Source of the DNA: Bacillota bacterium
GTDB lineage: Bacteria > Bacillota > Clostridia > Peptostreptococcales > Anaerovoracaceae
NCBI GenBank assembly: GCA_017549385.1
Contig: JAFYUX010000116.1
Span: 1 to 5,606, forward strand
Direction: 5' to 3'
Length of the DNA: 5,606 nucleotides
Each line of letters opens with the position of its first letter. The stretch's first letter is position 1. The position numbers were made by a program, and so were the translations under genes. Positions 1 through 5,199 of this stretch are shown piece after piece. The notes below the pieces were generated by a model. It was not told the DNA's origin. It searched no databases and saw only the letters and a program-made list of their open reading frames with translations.

Positions 1-231
1 AAGTACGCTACAGGTTACTCAGCAGCAGTTGCCATCTCAAAGAAAGTTATTGAAGAAGGTGCTCCTGCAAGAGACGCCTACATGGAATTCCTTGCAGCAG
101 GTGACAGCGATTATCCGATCGAACTTCTCAAGGGTGCAGGCGTAGATATGAGCAGCCCAGAGGTTATCGAAAGCGCAATGAAGACATTCGCCGGTCTCAT
201 CGACGAATTAGAGGAACTCATCAATGAATAA
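1..231 (+). CDS. pepF: Oligoendopeptidase F (M3 family zinc peptidase), C-terminal fragment
   Basis: This is the last 76 codons of a gene that begins before the window, read in frame 1 and ending at TAA 229-231. The peptide begins KYATGYSAAVAISKKVIEEG and continues with a SDYPIELLKGAGVDM segment and an acidic helix ending DELEELINE. From memory of the family, this is the C-terminal helical part of clostridial and bacillar oligoendopeptidase F (peptidase family M3B), where a Y-ATG-SAA helix precedes a 'sDYPIelLKkAGVDM' stretch. These are cytoplasmic metallopeptidases that cut short oligopeptides. The HExxH zinc site lies upstream of the window and cannot be checked. The stop overlaps the nadK start by 8 bases, which suggests coupled translation. 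It could be a close M3B paralog rather than PepF itself. Confidence 0.9.
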   Translation, partial: KYATGYSAAVAISKKVIEEGAPARDAYMEFLAAGDSDYPIELLKGAGVDMSSPEVIESAMKTFAGLIDELEELINE

Positions 232-1024
232 AAAATTCCTTATCTTCGCAAATCCAGACGAAGTATCAGTAAAAATTACAAACGAAGTAACATTTAAGAT
301 GGAAGCCATCGGCTGGTCCCGCACAGAAGACGACAGCTCCGCTGACCTGATCTTCTGCATCGGTGGTGACGGTGCACTTCTCCGTCTCCTTCGCAGATAC
401 AGCTTCCCTGAAACTCCTATCGTTGGTATAAATACAGGCCATCTCGGCTTTTTCCAGGAAATATCTGTTGATGGTATCGATGAGTTCATAGAGCTCTTTA
501 AGAAGGGTGATTATCACATCCAGGAATACATCGGTCTCAGCGCAGAGATTCATACAGAGGACGAAGTAAAGAGCTATGTTGCTATCAACGAAATCGTTGT
601 ACGTGGCGAAGGCGAAAGACTCATTCATCTTGATATCAAGATTGGTGACAAAAATATTGCAAGATACAGCGGTGACGGCGTACTGGTATGCACACCAGCT
701 GGTAGCACAGCCTACAACTACTCACTGGGTGGCGTTATTGTAGACCCTAATGTAGACATGCTCCAGATTACACCGATTGCACCGGTAAACAATATTGCCT
801 ACAGATCAATCACATCAGGTATCATCGTTCCGACACAGACTTCTATCGAACTGGTACCTGTAAACAACGAAGGCAAAAAGATTGCAGTCATTGAGGACGG
901 TGCTATTGTTGCAGACGGCGACATCAAGCGCATCGTTATTCATGTGGCTGATAAAAAGGCTCGTATTGTCCGTTTCAGAGACTACAGTTTCTGGGGCAAA
1001 GTAAAGGACAAGATCATCGGCTAA
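224..1024 (+). CDS. nadK: NAD kinase (ATP-dependent NAD+ 2'-phosphotransferase)
   Basis: NAD kinase phosphorylates NAD+ to NADP+ in the cytoplasm and is the only known route to NADP in bacteria. The 266-residue length fits the compact Firmicute form. Visible motifs are the diacylglycerol kinase-like GGDG at residues 47-50 (Asp49 the expected catalytic base), GINTGHLGFF at 68-77, the NE pair at 122-123 inside AINEIVVRGEG, and the YSGDGVLVCTPAGSTAYNYS region at 148-167 that forms the NAD-binding part of the C-terminal beta domain. ITPIAPVNN at 182-190 is also typical. The ATG at 224 is supported by GAGGA at 211-215, eight bases upstream, located inside the end of the pepF-like gene. The 8-base overlap with that gene points to co-transcription. 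All key residues are present. Confidence 0.97.
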   Translation: MNKKFLIFANPDEVSVKITNEVTFKMEAIGWSRTEDDSSADLIFCIGGDGALLRLLRRYSFPETPIVGINTGHLGFFQEISVDGIDEFIELFKKGDYHIQEYIGLSAEIHTEDEVKSYVAINEIVVRGEGERLIHLDIKIGDKNIARYSGDGVLVCTPAGSTAYNYSLGGVIVDPNVDMLQITPIAPVNNIAYRSITSGIIVPTQTSIELVPVNNEGKKIAVIEDGAIVADGDIKRIVIHVADKKARIVRFRDYSFWGKVKDKIIG

Positions 1025-1030
1025 ATTTAA

Positions 1031-1037
1031 AGAAGGA
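1031..1037 (+). promoter_or_regulatory. Ribosome binding site that decides the start of the pseudouridine synthase gene
   Basis: AGAAGGA lies 7 bases before ATG 1045 and is the only good Shine-Dalgarno site for this reading frame. The alternative in-frame starts GTG 1147 (residue 35) and ATG 1171 (residue 43) have only U-rich or ordinary coding sequence before them, although recognisable S4-domain homology begins only near residue 32. This site therefore favours the long start with its N-terminal extension. Confidence 0.75.
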
Positions 1038-1044
1038 AACACGA

Positions 1045-2025
1045 ATGACACAGGACAAGACTTTAGAAAGAACACTTACTGAAAGCATTCGCGTCGTAAC
1101 TGAGAAAGAAGCGACTGCTGCCGCAAACGGCAGTCGTTTTTCTTATGTGGTTACAGAAGAAGATGTAGACATGACTGTGAAATGGATTCTCAAAAAGAGA
1201 ATGGGATTTTCCAGCAGACTTCTTACAAACATGAAGAGAGGCGGCATCGTTACTCGTAACGGTGTTGAAGTTAGACTCTTTGCAGATGTTTTAGCAGGAG
1301 ACCTTATCGAAGCAGTTCTGCCAGAAGAACGCAGCAACTTCATTCCAGAGGACATTCCTATCGAAGCTGTCTACGAAGACGACGATATGCTCATTATCAA
1401 TAAACAGCCATGGGTGGTTGTACATCCTACAATGGGCCATCCTACAGGCACTATTACAAACGGTCTTATGAAGCGTATGGACGATATGGGTCGTCATTTC
1501 AAGGTGCGTTTTGTAAACCGTCTCGACAGAGATACAAGCGGTCTTCTCATCGTTGCAAAAAATTCTCATTGCCAGGACACTCTGTCAAAGCACATGAAGA
1601 GCGACGATGTTGAAAAGCGTTACTACGCTGTGGTTCACGGAGTGATCGCAGAGGACAGCGGTACTATAAATCTTCCTATCGACAGAGCACATCCAGATGA
1701 TATTCGCAGATGTGTTATTGAGACAGGCTATCCTTCAATTACGCATTTCAATGTAGTTGAGAGATTTGATGCAGGATTTACTATGGTTGAGCTGAGACTT
1801 GAGACAGGTCGTACGCACCAGATCAGAGTACATATGTCACACATGGGACATCCGCTGGTAGGGGATTCACTTTACGGTCAGGAAGAACCGGAACTTATCG
1901 AGAGACAGGCGCTCCATTCTTATTACCTCAAGTTCAGACATCCTGTAACTGAAGAGGAAAAGGAAGTAAAGGCAGGGCTGCCAGAAGATATTAAGGCTCT
2001 TATCGAAAAGCTGAGAGCAATGTAA
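1045..2025 (+). CDS. RluA-family pseudouridine synthase with S4 domain (RluD-like)
   Basis: The product is predicted to isomerise uridine to pseudouridine in rRNA or tRNA. Residues 1-31 are a polar extension not expected in the family. An S4 RNA-binding domain covers about 33-92 (VTEEDVDMTVKWILKKRMG, then NMKRGGIVTRNG). The catalytic domain runs from about 104 to 320, with VVVHPTMGHPTGTITNGL at 124-141, NRLDRDTSGLLIVAK at 158-172 (catalytic Asp161), a KRYYAVVHG strand at 191-199, and GRTHQIRVHMSHMGHPLVGD at 255-274. Length, 326 residues, is normal. The residue before RLD is Asn158 instead of the common His. The start at 1045 has a good ribosome site, 20 bases after nadK, so the two are probably co-transcribed. 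Firmicutes carry several RluA paralogs, so the target base (for example 23S rRNA helix 69 for RluD) cannot be assigned. The DNA of the extension contains a terminator-like hairpin. Confidence 0.93.
   Translation: MTQDKTLERTLTESIRVVTEKEATAAANGSRFSYVVTEEDVDMTVKWILKKRMGFSSRLLTNMKRGGIVTRNGVEVRLFADVLAGDLIEAVLPEERSNFIPEDIPIEAVYEDDDMLIINKQPWVVVHPTMGHPTGTITNGLMKRMDDMGRHFKVRFVNRLDRDTSGLLIVAKNSHCQDTLSKHMKSDDVEKRYYAVVHGVIAEDSGTINLPIDRAHPDDIRRCVIETGYPSITHFNVVERFDAGFTMVELRLETGRTHQIRVHMSHMGHPLVGDSLYGQEEPELIERQALHSYYLKFRHPVTEEEKEVKAGLPEDIKALIEKLRAM
1107..1144 (+). terminator. Intrinsic-terminator-like hairpin inside a coding region
   Basis: CGACT (1112-1116) pairs with AGTCG (1132-1136) and GCCG (1120-1123) with CGGC (1128-1131), leaving a 3-base bulge (1117-1119) and the loop CAAA (1124-1127). 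The right arm is followed at once by TTTTTCTT (1137-1144), and the purine-rich AGAAG at 1107-1111 can extend the stem against the T-run. This has the form of a rho-independent terminator, yet it lies in codons 23-33 of the pseudouridine synthase gene, 88 bases after the nadK stop. It may end part of the nadK transcript, act only when translation is absent, or be chance. The sequence shows the structure; activity is inferred. Confidence 0.45.
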
Positions 2026-2046
2026 TATAAAACAACCGGCAGAGTT

Positions 2047-2063
2047 CCGACGGCTCCGCCGAC
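2047..2063 (-). repeat. GC-rich palindromic motif, intergenic copy
   Basis: Read on the minus strand this is GTCGGCGGAGCCGTCGG. It matches 16 of 17 bases of plus-strand 4901-4917 inside holB. It sits in the 59-base spacer between the pseudouridine synthase and MATE genes and can fold as GCCGAC against GACGGC-type arms with one A-A or T-T mismatch. There is no T-run after it, so it is not an obvious terminator. It resembles the small REP-like palindromes dispersed in many genomes, but only two copies are in view. Confidence 0.5.
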
Positions 2064-2084
2064 ATGATTCAAAAGGGAACATAG

Positions 2085-3467
2085 ATGACAGAGATTAAAG
2101 AGAAAAAGGCCGCAATGGGCCCTGACCTGGGCAACGGCAGCATACCTTCGCTGCTGGCAAAGCTGGCAATACCGGCGGTGGTGGCTCAGGTTATAAACCT
2201 GTTGTACAACGTGGTGGACAGAATATACATCGGACATATACAAGATGTGGGTGCTTCGGCTCTGACCGGTGTGGGTCTTTTTATGCCGATGCTGATGCTG
2301 ATCAATGCATTTGCACTTCTTGCGGGGGCAGGTGGTGCGCCGAGAGCAGCTATCGCCATGGGTCGTAGAGATAACGAAACAGCAGAAAAGATAGTGGCAA
2401 ACTGTTTTTCGCTGCTGCTGATATTTGCGGTGGTGCTGACTGCAGGATTTTACGCTTTTGCGCCACAGCTTCTGACACTCTTTGGTGCCAGCGACGTGAC
2501 TTTACCTTATGCAGTTGAGTACGCAAGGATTTACATACTTGGCAGCGTATCAGTTCTTCTGGTCCTTGGCATGAATCCTTTCATCACAACACAGGGATTT
2601 TCAAAGATAAGCATGATGACTACCGTCATCGGAGCAGTATTAAATATCATCCTTGATCCGATTTTTATCTTTGGATTTGGTATGGGAGTAAAGGGTGCGG
2701 CTATAGCCACAGTACTGAGCCAGATGGTGGGAGCGCTGTGGATACTGAGATTCCTTACAGGAAAGAAAACTGTGCTGAAACTCAAGCTTTCAAATATGAG
2801 ACTTGATCCAAAGATTTTTGGACCTTGTCTGGCGTTGGGTATTTCCACTTTTGTAATGATGTCTACAGAGAGTTTGCTCTCTATGAGCTTTACGGCAAAT
2901 CTTTCCGTATACGGCGGGGATCTTGCTGTAGGTGCCATGACTATCATCAACAGCGTTATGCAGCTTGTTGTTTTACCTCTTCAGGGGATTTGCCAGGGCG
3001 GTCAGCCTATCATCAGCTACAACTACGGTGCAGGCAAACCTGATAGAGTAAAAAAAGCATTCTACACACAGCTGGCAGTATGCGTTATATACCCAGTATC
3101 CTTCTGGGCTGTTGTTATGATAGCACCGGGATTATTTACAAAGATATTTTCAGACAATGCAACTCTTACAGAGTACACAGCATGGACGTTGCGCATCTAT
3201 ATGGCGGGCATATTTGCCATGGGTTTACAGATCGCATGTCAGCAGAGTTTTATGGCTCTCAGTCAGGCAAAAGTCAGCCTGCTGATGGCATGTCTCAGAA
3301 AACTCATCCTGCTTATACCGCTGATTTTTATACTTCCGCGCTTTATGGAAAACAAGGTTTTCGCAGTATTTTTAGCAGAGCCGGTGAGTGATATTATTGC
3401 AGCTGCAGTAACCACTTCAGTGTTTGTTTTGAGGTTTAAGAAAATACTTGCAGATTGCTCCCGTTAA
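2085..3467 (+). CDS. MATE family efflux transporter (MepA/NorM-like)
   Basis: This 460-residue integral membrane protein should export drugs or other small cations or metabolites in exchange for Na+ or H+. The length fits the family and about twelve hydrophobic segments can be followed. N-terminal signature: LAIPAVVAQVINLLYNVVDRIYIGH at 27-51, then ALTGVGLFMPMLMLINAFALLAGAGGAPRAAIAMG at 59-93. NPFITTQGFSK at 164-174 and the ILDPIFIFGFGMGVKGAAIATVLSQ region at 189-213 end the first half. LQGICQGGQPIISYNYGAGKPDRVKKAF at 299-326 is the matching loop of the second half. The pattern is nearest the MepA branch; the substrate is unknown. ATG 2085 has AAGGGA six bases upstream; Met11 (ATG 2115) is a weaker alternative start with AAAGG before it. 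The first third uses CTG for leucine more than the upstream genes do, a mild hint of separate history. No regulator gene adjoins it. Confidence 0.95.
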   Translation: MTEIKEKKAAMGPDLGNGSIPSLLAKLAIPAVVAQVINLLYNVVDRIYIGHIQDVGASALTGVGLFMPMLMLINAFALLAGAGGAPRAAIAMGRRDNETAEKIVANCFSLLLIFAVVLTAGFYAFAPQLLTLFGASDVTLPYAVEYARIYILGSVSVLLVLGMNPFITTQGFSKISMMTTVIGAVLNIILDPIFIFGFGMGVKGAAIATVLSQMVGALWILRFLTGKKTVLKLKLSNMRLDPKIFGPCLALGISTFVMMSTESLLSMSFTANLSVYGGDLAVGAMTIINSVMQLVVLPLQGICQGGQPIISYNYGAGKPDRVKKAFYTQLAVCVIYPVSFWAVVMIAPGLFTKIFSDNATLTEYTAWTLRIYMAGIFAMGLQIACQQSFMALSQAKVSLLMACLRKLILLIPLIFILPRFMENKVFAVFLAEPVSDIIAAAVTTSVFVLRFKKILADCSR

Positions 3468-3496
3468 TTGAAAAATCAATGACAATATGCTATATT
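3468..3496 (+). promoter_or_regulatory. Sigma-A-type promoter with extended -10 for the tmk operon
   Basis: TTGAAA (3468-3473) is followed after exactly 17 bases by TATATT (3491-3496), and the TGC just before it (3488-3490) makes an extended -10 element. Each box differs from the vegetative consensus by one base. Transcription would begin near 3503, leaving a leader of about 44 bases before the small ORF at 3547. The -35 box begins directly after the MATE stop codon, which places the operon boundary here. An inverted repeat, ATTGA-AAAA-TCAAT (3467-3480), overlaps the -35 box and could be an operator or simply AT-rich chance. Confidence 0.75.
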
Positions 3497-3533
3497 AAAG
3501 AGTGGTAGTTTATGTCTAAAAATGTGGATTCTG

Positions 3534-3538
3534 AAAGG
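3534..3538 (+). promoter_or_regulatory. Ribosome binding site for the small membrane ORF
   Basis: AAAGG lies eight bases before ATG 3547, at proper spacing. Together with the promoter just upstream and the hydrophobic product, this is the main evidence that the 37-codon frame is really translated. Confidence 0.65.
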
Positions 3539-3546
3539 TTTAACAG

Positions 3547-3660
3547 ATGATAATTTTCAAGTTATTACTGATCGCAGTTCTGCTTATACCGCTGGGTCTT
3601 GTTGGTCTTAAACTTGTAGAAGATCTCCTTGATCAGGTCCTTAACAATAAAAAGGGTTAA
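3547..3660 (+). CDS. Small single-span membrane protein of unknown function (37 residues)
   Basis: I do not recognise this protein. The frame runs from ATG 3547 to TAA 3658-3660. Residues 2-21 are strongly hydrophobic (IIFKLLLIAVLLIPLGLVGL, with Lys4 or Lys5 near the start and a proline at about 15) and should form one membrane span. Residues 22-34 (KLVEDLLDQVLNN) look like a short amphipathic helix with acidic residues on one face, and the tail is KKG. It has a good ribosome site, is the first gene after a strong promoter, and its last codons hold the Shine-Dalgarno site of tmk (AAAAAGGG 3649-3656), so its translation probably feeds tmk translation. The hydrophobic codons argue for selection as protein rather than random leader. 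In Bacillus the genes before tmk are unrelated to this one. Function is not inferred. Confidence 0.7.
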   Translation: MIIFKLLLIAVLLIPLGLVGLKLVEDLLDQVLNNKKG

Positions 3661-3665
3661 AGTTT

Positions 3666-4289
3666 ATGAAAGGTCTTTTTATAACATTCGAAGGTCCGGA
3701 TGCATCCGGAAAGACTACGCAGATAAACAGACTCAAGAGTTTTCTCCAGGAGCAGGGCATTGAGCCTCTCATGACGAGAGAACCTGGTGGTACACCTATC
3801 AGCGAAAAGATCAGAAATATTATTTTAGATAAAGAAAACGCAGAAATGCTTCCTGTGACAGAGGCCCTGCTTTACGCGGCTTCTCGTGCCCAGCATGTGG
3901 GAGAGGTTATTATTCCAGCTCTTGATGCGGGACGCATCGTCATTAGCGACAGATTTCTCGATTCAAGTATCGCTTATCAGGGCTATGGCCGTGAGATGGG
4001 CGGTATGATAAAAGAGATGAACTCACCTGCGGTATATGGTATTCAGCCGGATATCACATTCCTGCTCAAGACTGATCCTGCAAACATGCGCAGCAGACGC
4101 AGTGCTGCAGAGGAGGATCGTATGGATGCCCAGAAGATCGAGTTTCATCAGAAGGTTCTTGCAGGCTATCTCGCTATAGCTGAGGAAGAACCAGAAAGAG
4201 TAAAAGTGATCGACGGCGAAAGAGACATAGATGTCATCGCAGAGGAGATCGCAGCTATTACAGCAGAATTTCTCAGAAACAGAGGATAA
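3666..4289 (+). CDS. tmk: Thymidylate kinase (dTMP kinase)
   Basis: The enzyme phosphorylates dTMP to dTDP with ATP, the step that joins the de novo and salvage routes to dTTP in the cytoplasm. The 207 residues match the family length. The P-loop GPDASGKT is at 10-17 and follows the strand GLFITFE. REPGGT at 38-43 is the motif that contacts the dTMP phosphate region. SDRFLDSSIAYQGYGRE at 94-110 carries the DRF and SS.AYQG signatures. RSRRSAAEEDRMD at 142-154 is the LID segment, rich in arginine. LKTDP at 134-138 precedes it as the usual 'L..dp' turn. ATG 3666 follows the small membrane ORF by 5 bases, with AAAAAGGG (3649-3656) nine bases upstream. holB begins 3 bases after the stop. All expected motifs are present. 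Confidence 0.97.
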   Translation: MKGLFITFEGPDASGKTTQINRLKSFLQEQGIEPLMTREPGGTPISEKIRNIILDKENAEMLPVTEALLYAASRAQHVGEVIIPALDAGRIVISDRFLDSSIAYQGYGREMGGMIKEMNSPAVYGIQPDITFLLKTDPANMRSRRSAAEEDRMDAQKIEFHQKVLAGYLAIAEEEPERVKVIDGERDIDVIAEEIAAITAEFLRNRG

Positions 4290-4292
4290 ACA

Positions 4293-5174
4293 ATGTCATT
4301 TTCTGAAATCACAGGAAACGAAAAATTAAAAGAAAGACTGGGTCAGATAATCACAGGTAAAAGGATTTTCCACGGATATATATTTGAGGGTCCTGCTGCC
4401 GATGCCGACGCTCTTGCAGATCAGTTTGTAAAGGCTGCACTTTGCGAGAGTCAGAGCGGTGATTCATGCGACAGTTGTGTTTCCTGCAGAAAGGTTGATG
4501 CCGGAAATTCTGAGGATATTATCACTTATGGTGTTGAGGGCAGCATCAAGGACAAAGAAGTCCAAGCTCTCATATCCCGTACATTAAAAAAATCATATAC
4601 GGGCAACCGTGTATTTATGATCATAAGAAATGCTGACCAGATGACAGCTCGTGCCCAGAACCGTCTCCTCAAGACTCTGGAAGAGCCACCTACCGGCGTG
4701 ACTATCATCATGATTACAGAAAATGCAGAAAATCTTCTCCAGACTATCCGCTCAAGAGCTCAGCTTATCAAGCTCTACAGCGACGGTGTAGAAAAGCCTG
4801 AGTCTGATGAAGAGTTTCGCAAAAGAGCAATTGCGACTGCTGCCGCAGTCATCGAGGGAAAACCGGTATTTTCCATCTGGAAAGACATCGAGTTTTTCGT
4901 GTCGGCGAAGCCGTCGGCACAGGCGTTTATCGGCATTGCCGAGACGTTTTACAGAGACGTTCTCATTTCTGCATACGACAGAGATGGACGACTCATCATT
5001 AACAGAGACAGCATCGACGTTATAGAACGATGCCGCAAAAAGCTTTCACCGGATATTCTGGCGGGAGCTATAGAAAGTTCGGAAACAGCAGCTGCTGATC
5101 TGGCTCGCAATGTCAGCGCAGGTCACGCTGTAAAATATATGATATTTGATATACAGGAGAAACTTGCAAGATAG
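4293..5174 (+). CDS. holB: DNA polymerase III delta-prime subunit (clamp loader)
   Basis: Delta-prime is the non-ATP-binding AAA+ subunit of the clamp loader that places the beta sliding clamp on DNA. At 293 residues it has the family size. The N-terminal ITGNEKLKERLGQIITGKRIFHGYIFEGP at 6-34 is the usual opening. The Walker A region (GPAADADALADQF, 33-45) lacks the GKT residues, as expected for delta-prime. A zinc-binding cysteine set is retained at Cys51, Cys59, Cys62 and Cys65. NADQMTARAQNRLLKTLEEPP at 113-133 and TIRSRAQ at 151-157 are hallmark segments (degenerate Walker B region and the SRx motif). Residues 170-293 form the helical collar. AGAGGA (4281-4286) lies six bases before ATG 4293. 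Next to tmk and ricT, as in Firmicutes, the assignment to holB over dnaX is firm, since dnaX would be longer and have an intact P-loop. Confidence 0.94.
   Translation: MSFSEITGNEKLKERLGQIITGKRIFHGYIFEGPAADADALADQFVKAALCESQSGDSCDSCVSCRKVDAGNSEDIITYGVEGSIKDKEVQALISRTLKKSYTGNRVFMIIRNADQMTARAQNRLLKTLEEPPTGVTIIMITENAENLLQTIRSRAQLIKLYSDGVEKPESDEEFRKRAIATAAAVIEGKPVFSIWKDIEFFVSAKPSAQAFIGIAETFYRDVLISAYDRDGRLIINRDSIDVIERCRKKLSPDILAGAIESSETAAADLARNVSAGHAVKYMIFDIQEKLAR
4833..4850 (+). repeat. 15-base exact repeat with short hairpin, in holB
   Basis: GCGACTGCTGCCGCA at 4833-4847 is identical to 1111-1125 in the pseudouridine synthase gene, in the same reading phase (both encode ATAAA). Here GACTGC (4835-4840) and GCAGTC (4845-4850) are perfect arms around the loop TGCC. 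The upstream copy instead pairs with a different right arm to make the terminator-like hairpin. It may be an old transferred palindrome or a coincidence of alanine codons. Confidence 0.35.
4899..4920 (+). repeat. GC-rich palindromic motif, copy inside holB
   Basis: Positions 4901-4917 (GTCGGCGAAGCCGTCGG) match the minus strand of 2047-2063 in 16 of 17 bases. In this copy the flanks extend the pairing to nine base pairs (4899-4907 against 4912-4920, two of them G-U) around the loop AAGC. It encodes residues VSAKPSA, about 203-209, in the helical collar of delta-prime. The codons TCG, GCG and CCG cluster here, while neighbours prefer TCA, AGC and GCA, which supports a locally distinct origin. 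Confidence 0.5.
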
Positions 5175-5175
5175 T

Positions 5176-5188
5176 TTCCTGAAAGGAA
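5176..5188 (+). promoter_or_regulatory. Small hairpin covering the Shine-Dalgarno site of ricT
   Basis: TTCCT (5176-5180) is complementary to AGGAA (5184-5188) across the loop GAA. The right arm is the best Shine-Dalgarno match (AAAGGA, 5182-5187) before ricT. A ribosome finishing holB at 5174 would be right at the stem, so the hairpin could tie ricT translation to holB translation. A second, weaker match, ACAGG at 5188-5192, is better spaced (7 bases) from ATG 5200. Stem is short, so the role is uncertain. Confidence 0.35.
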
Positions 5189-5199
5189 CAGGTAAATAG

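Noticed and set aside
208..628. Two minus-strand open frames opposite nadK (208-489 and 266-628)
   Set aside because: They lie fully against a motif-complete NAD kinase gene, have no recognisable domains and reflect codon bias of the plus-strand gene.
2026..2084. A rho-independent terminator between the pseudouridine synthase and MATE genes
   Set aside because: A GC-rich palindrome is present but no T-run follows it on the plus strand, and the stem has a mismatch, so I list it as a repeat instead.
2531..2950. A 139-codon minus-strand frame inside the MATE gene
   Set aside because: It is antisense to a clear membrane transporter, with no motif or promoter of its own.
2825..3391. Plus-strand frames of 72 and 103 codons in another frame of the MATE gene
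   Set aside because: They overlap the continuous transporter frame, which keeps its signature loop and last membrane spans without a frameshift; the alternate peptides have odd composition.
3512..3550. A 12-codon frame starting at ATG 3512 and overlapping the start of the small membrane ORF by ATGA
   Set aside because: The only upstream purine stretch (GAGTGG) is a poor ribosome site, the peptide is polar and featureless, and its end coincides with the Shine-Dalgarno region of the next frame. A leader peptide is possible but not supported.
4325..4428. Loss of the Walker A GKT residues in holB as a sign of a broken gene
   Set aside because: Delta-prime subunits normally do not bind ATP and commonly lack a working P-loop; the rest of the protein is intact.
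4931..4945. Small palindrome CGGCATTGCCG in holB
   Set aside because: Only three pairs can form with a workable loop, and it falls in ordinary codons; no partner copy is seen in the window.
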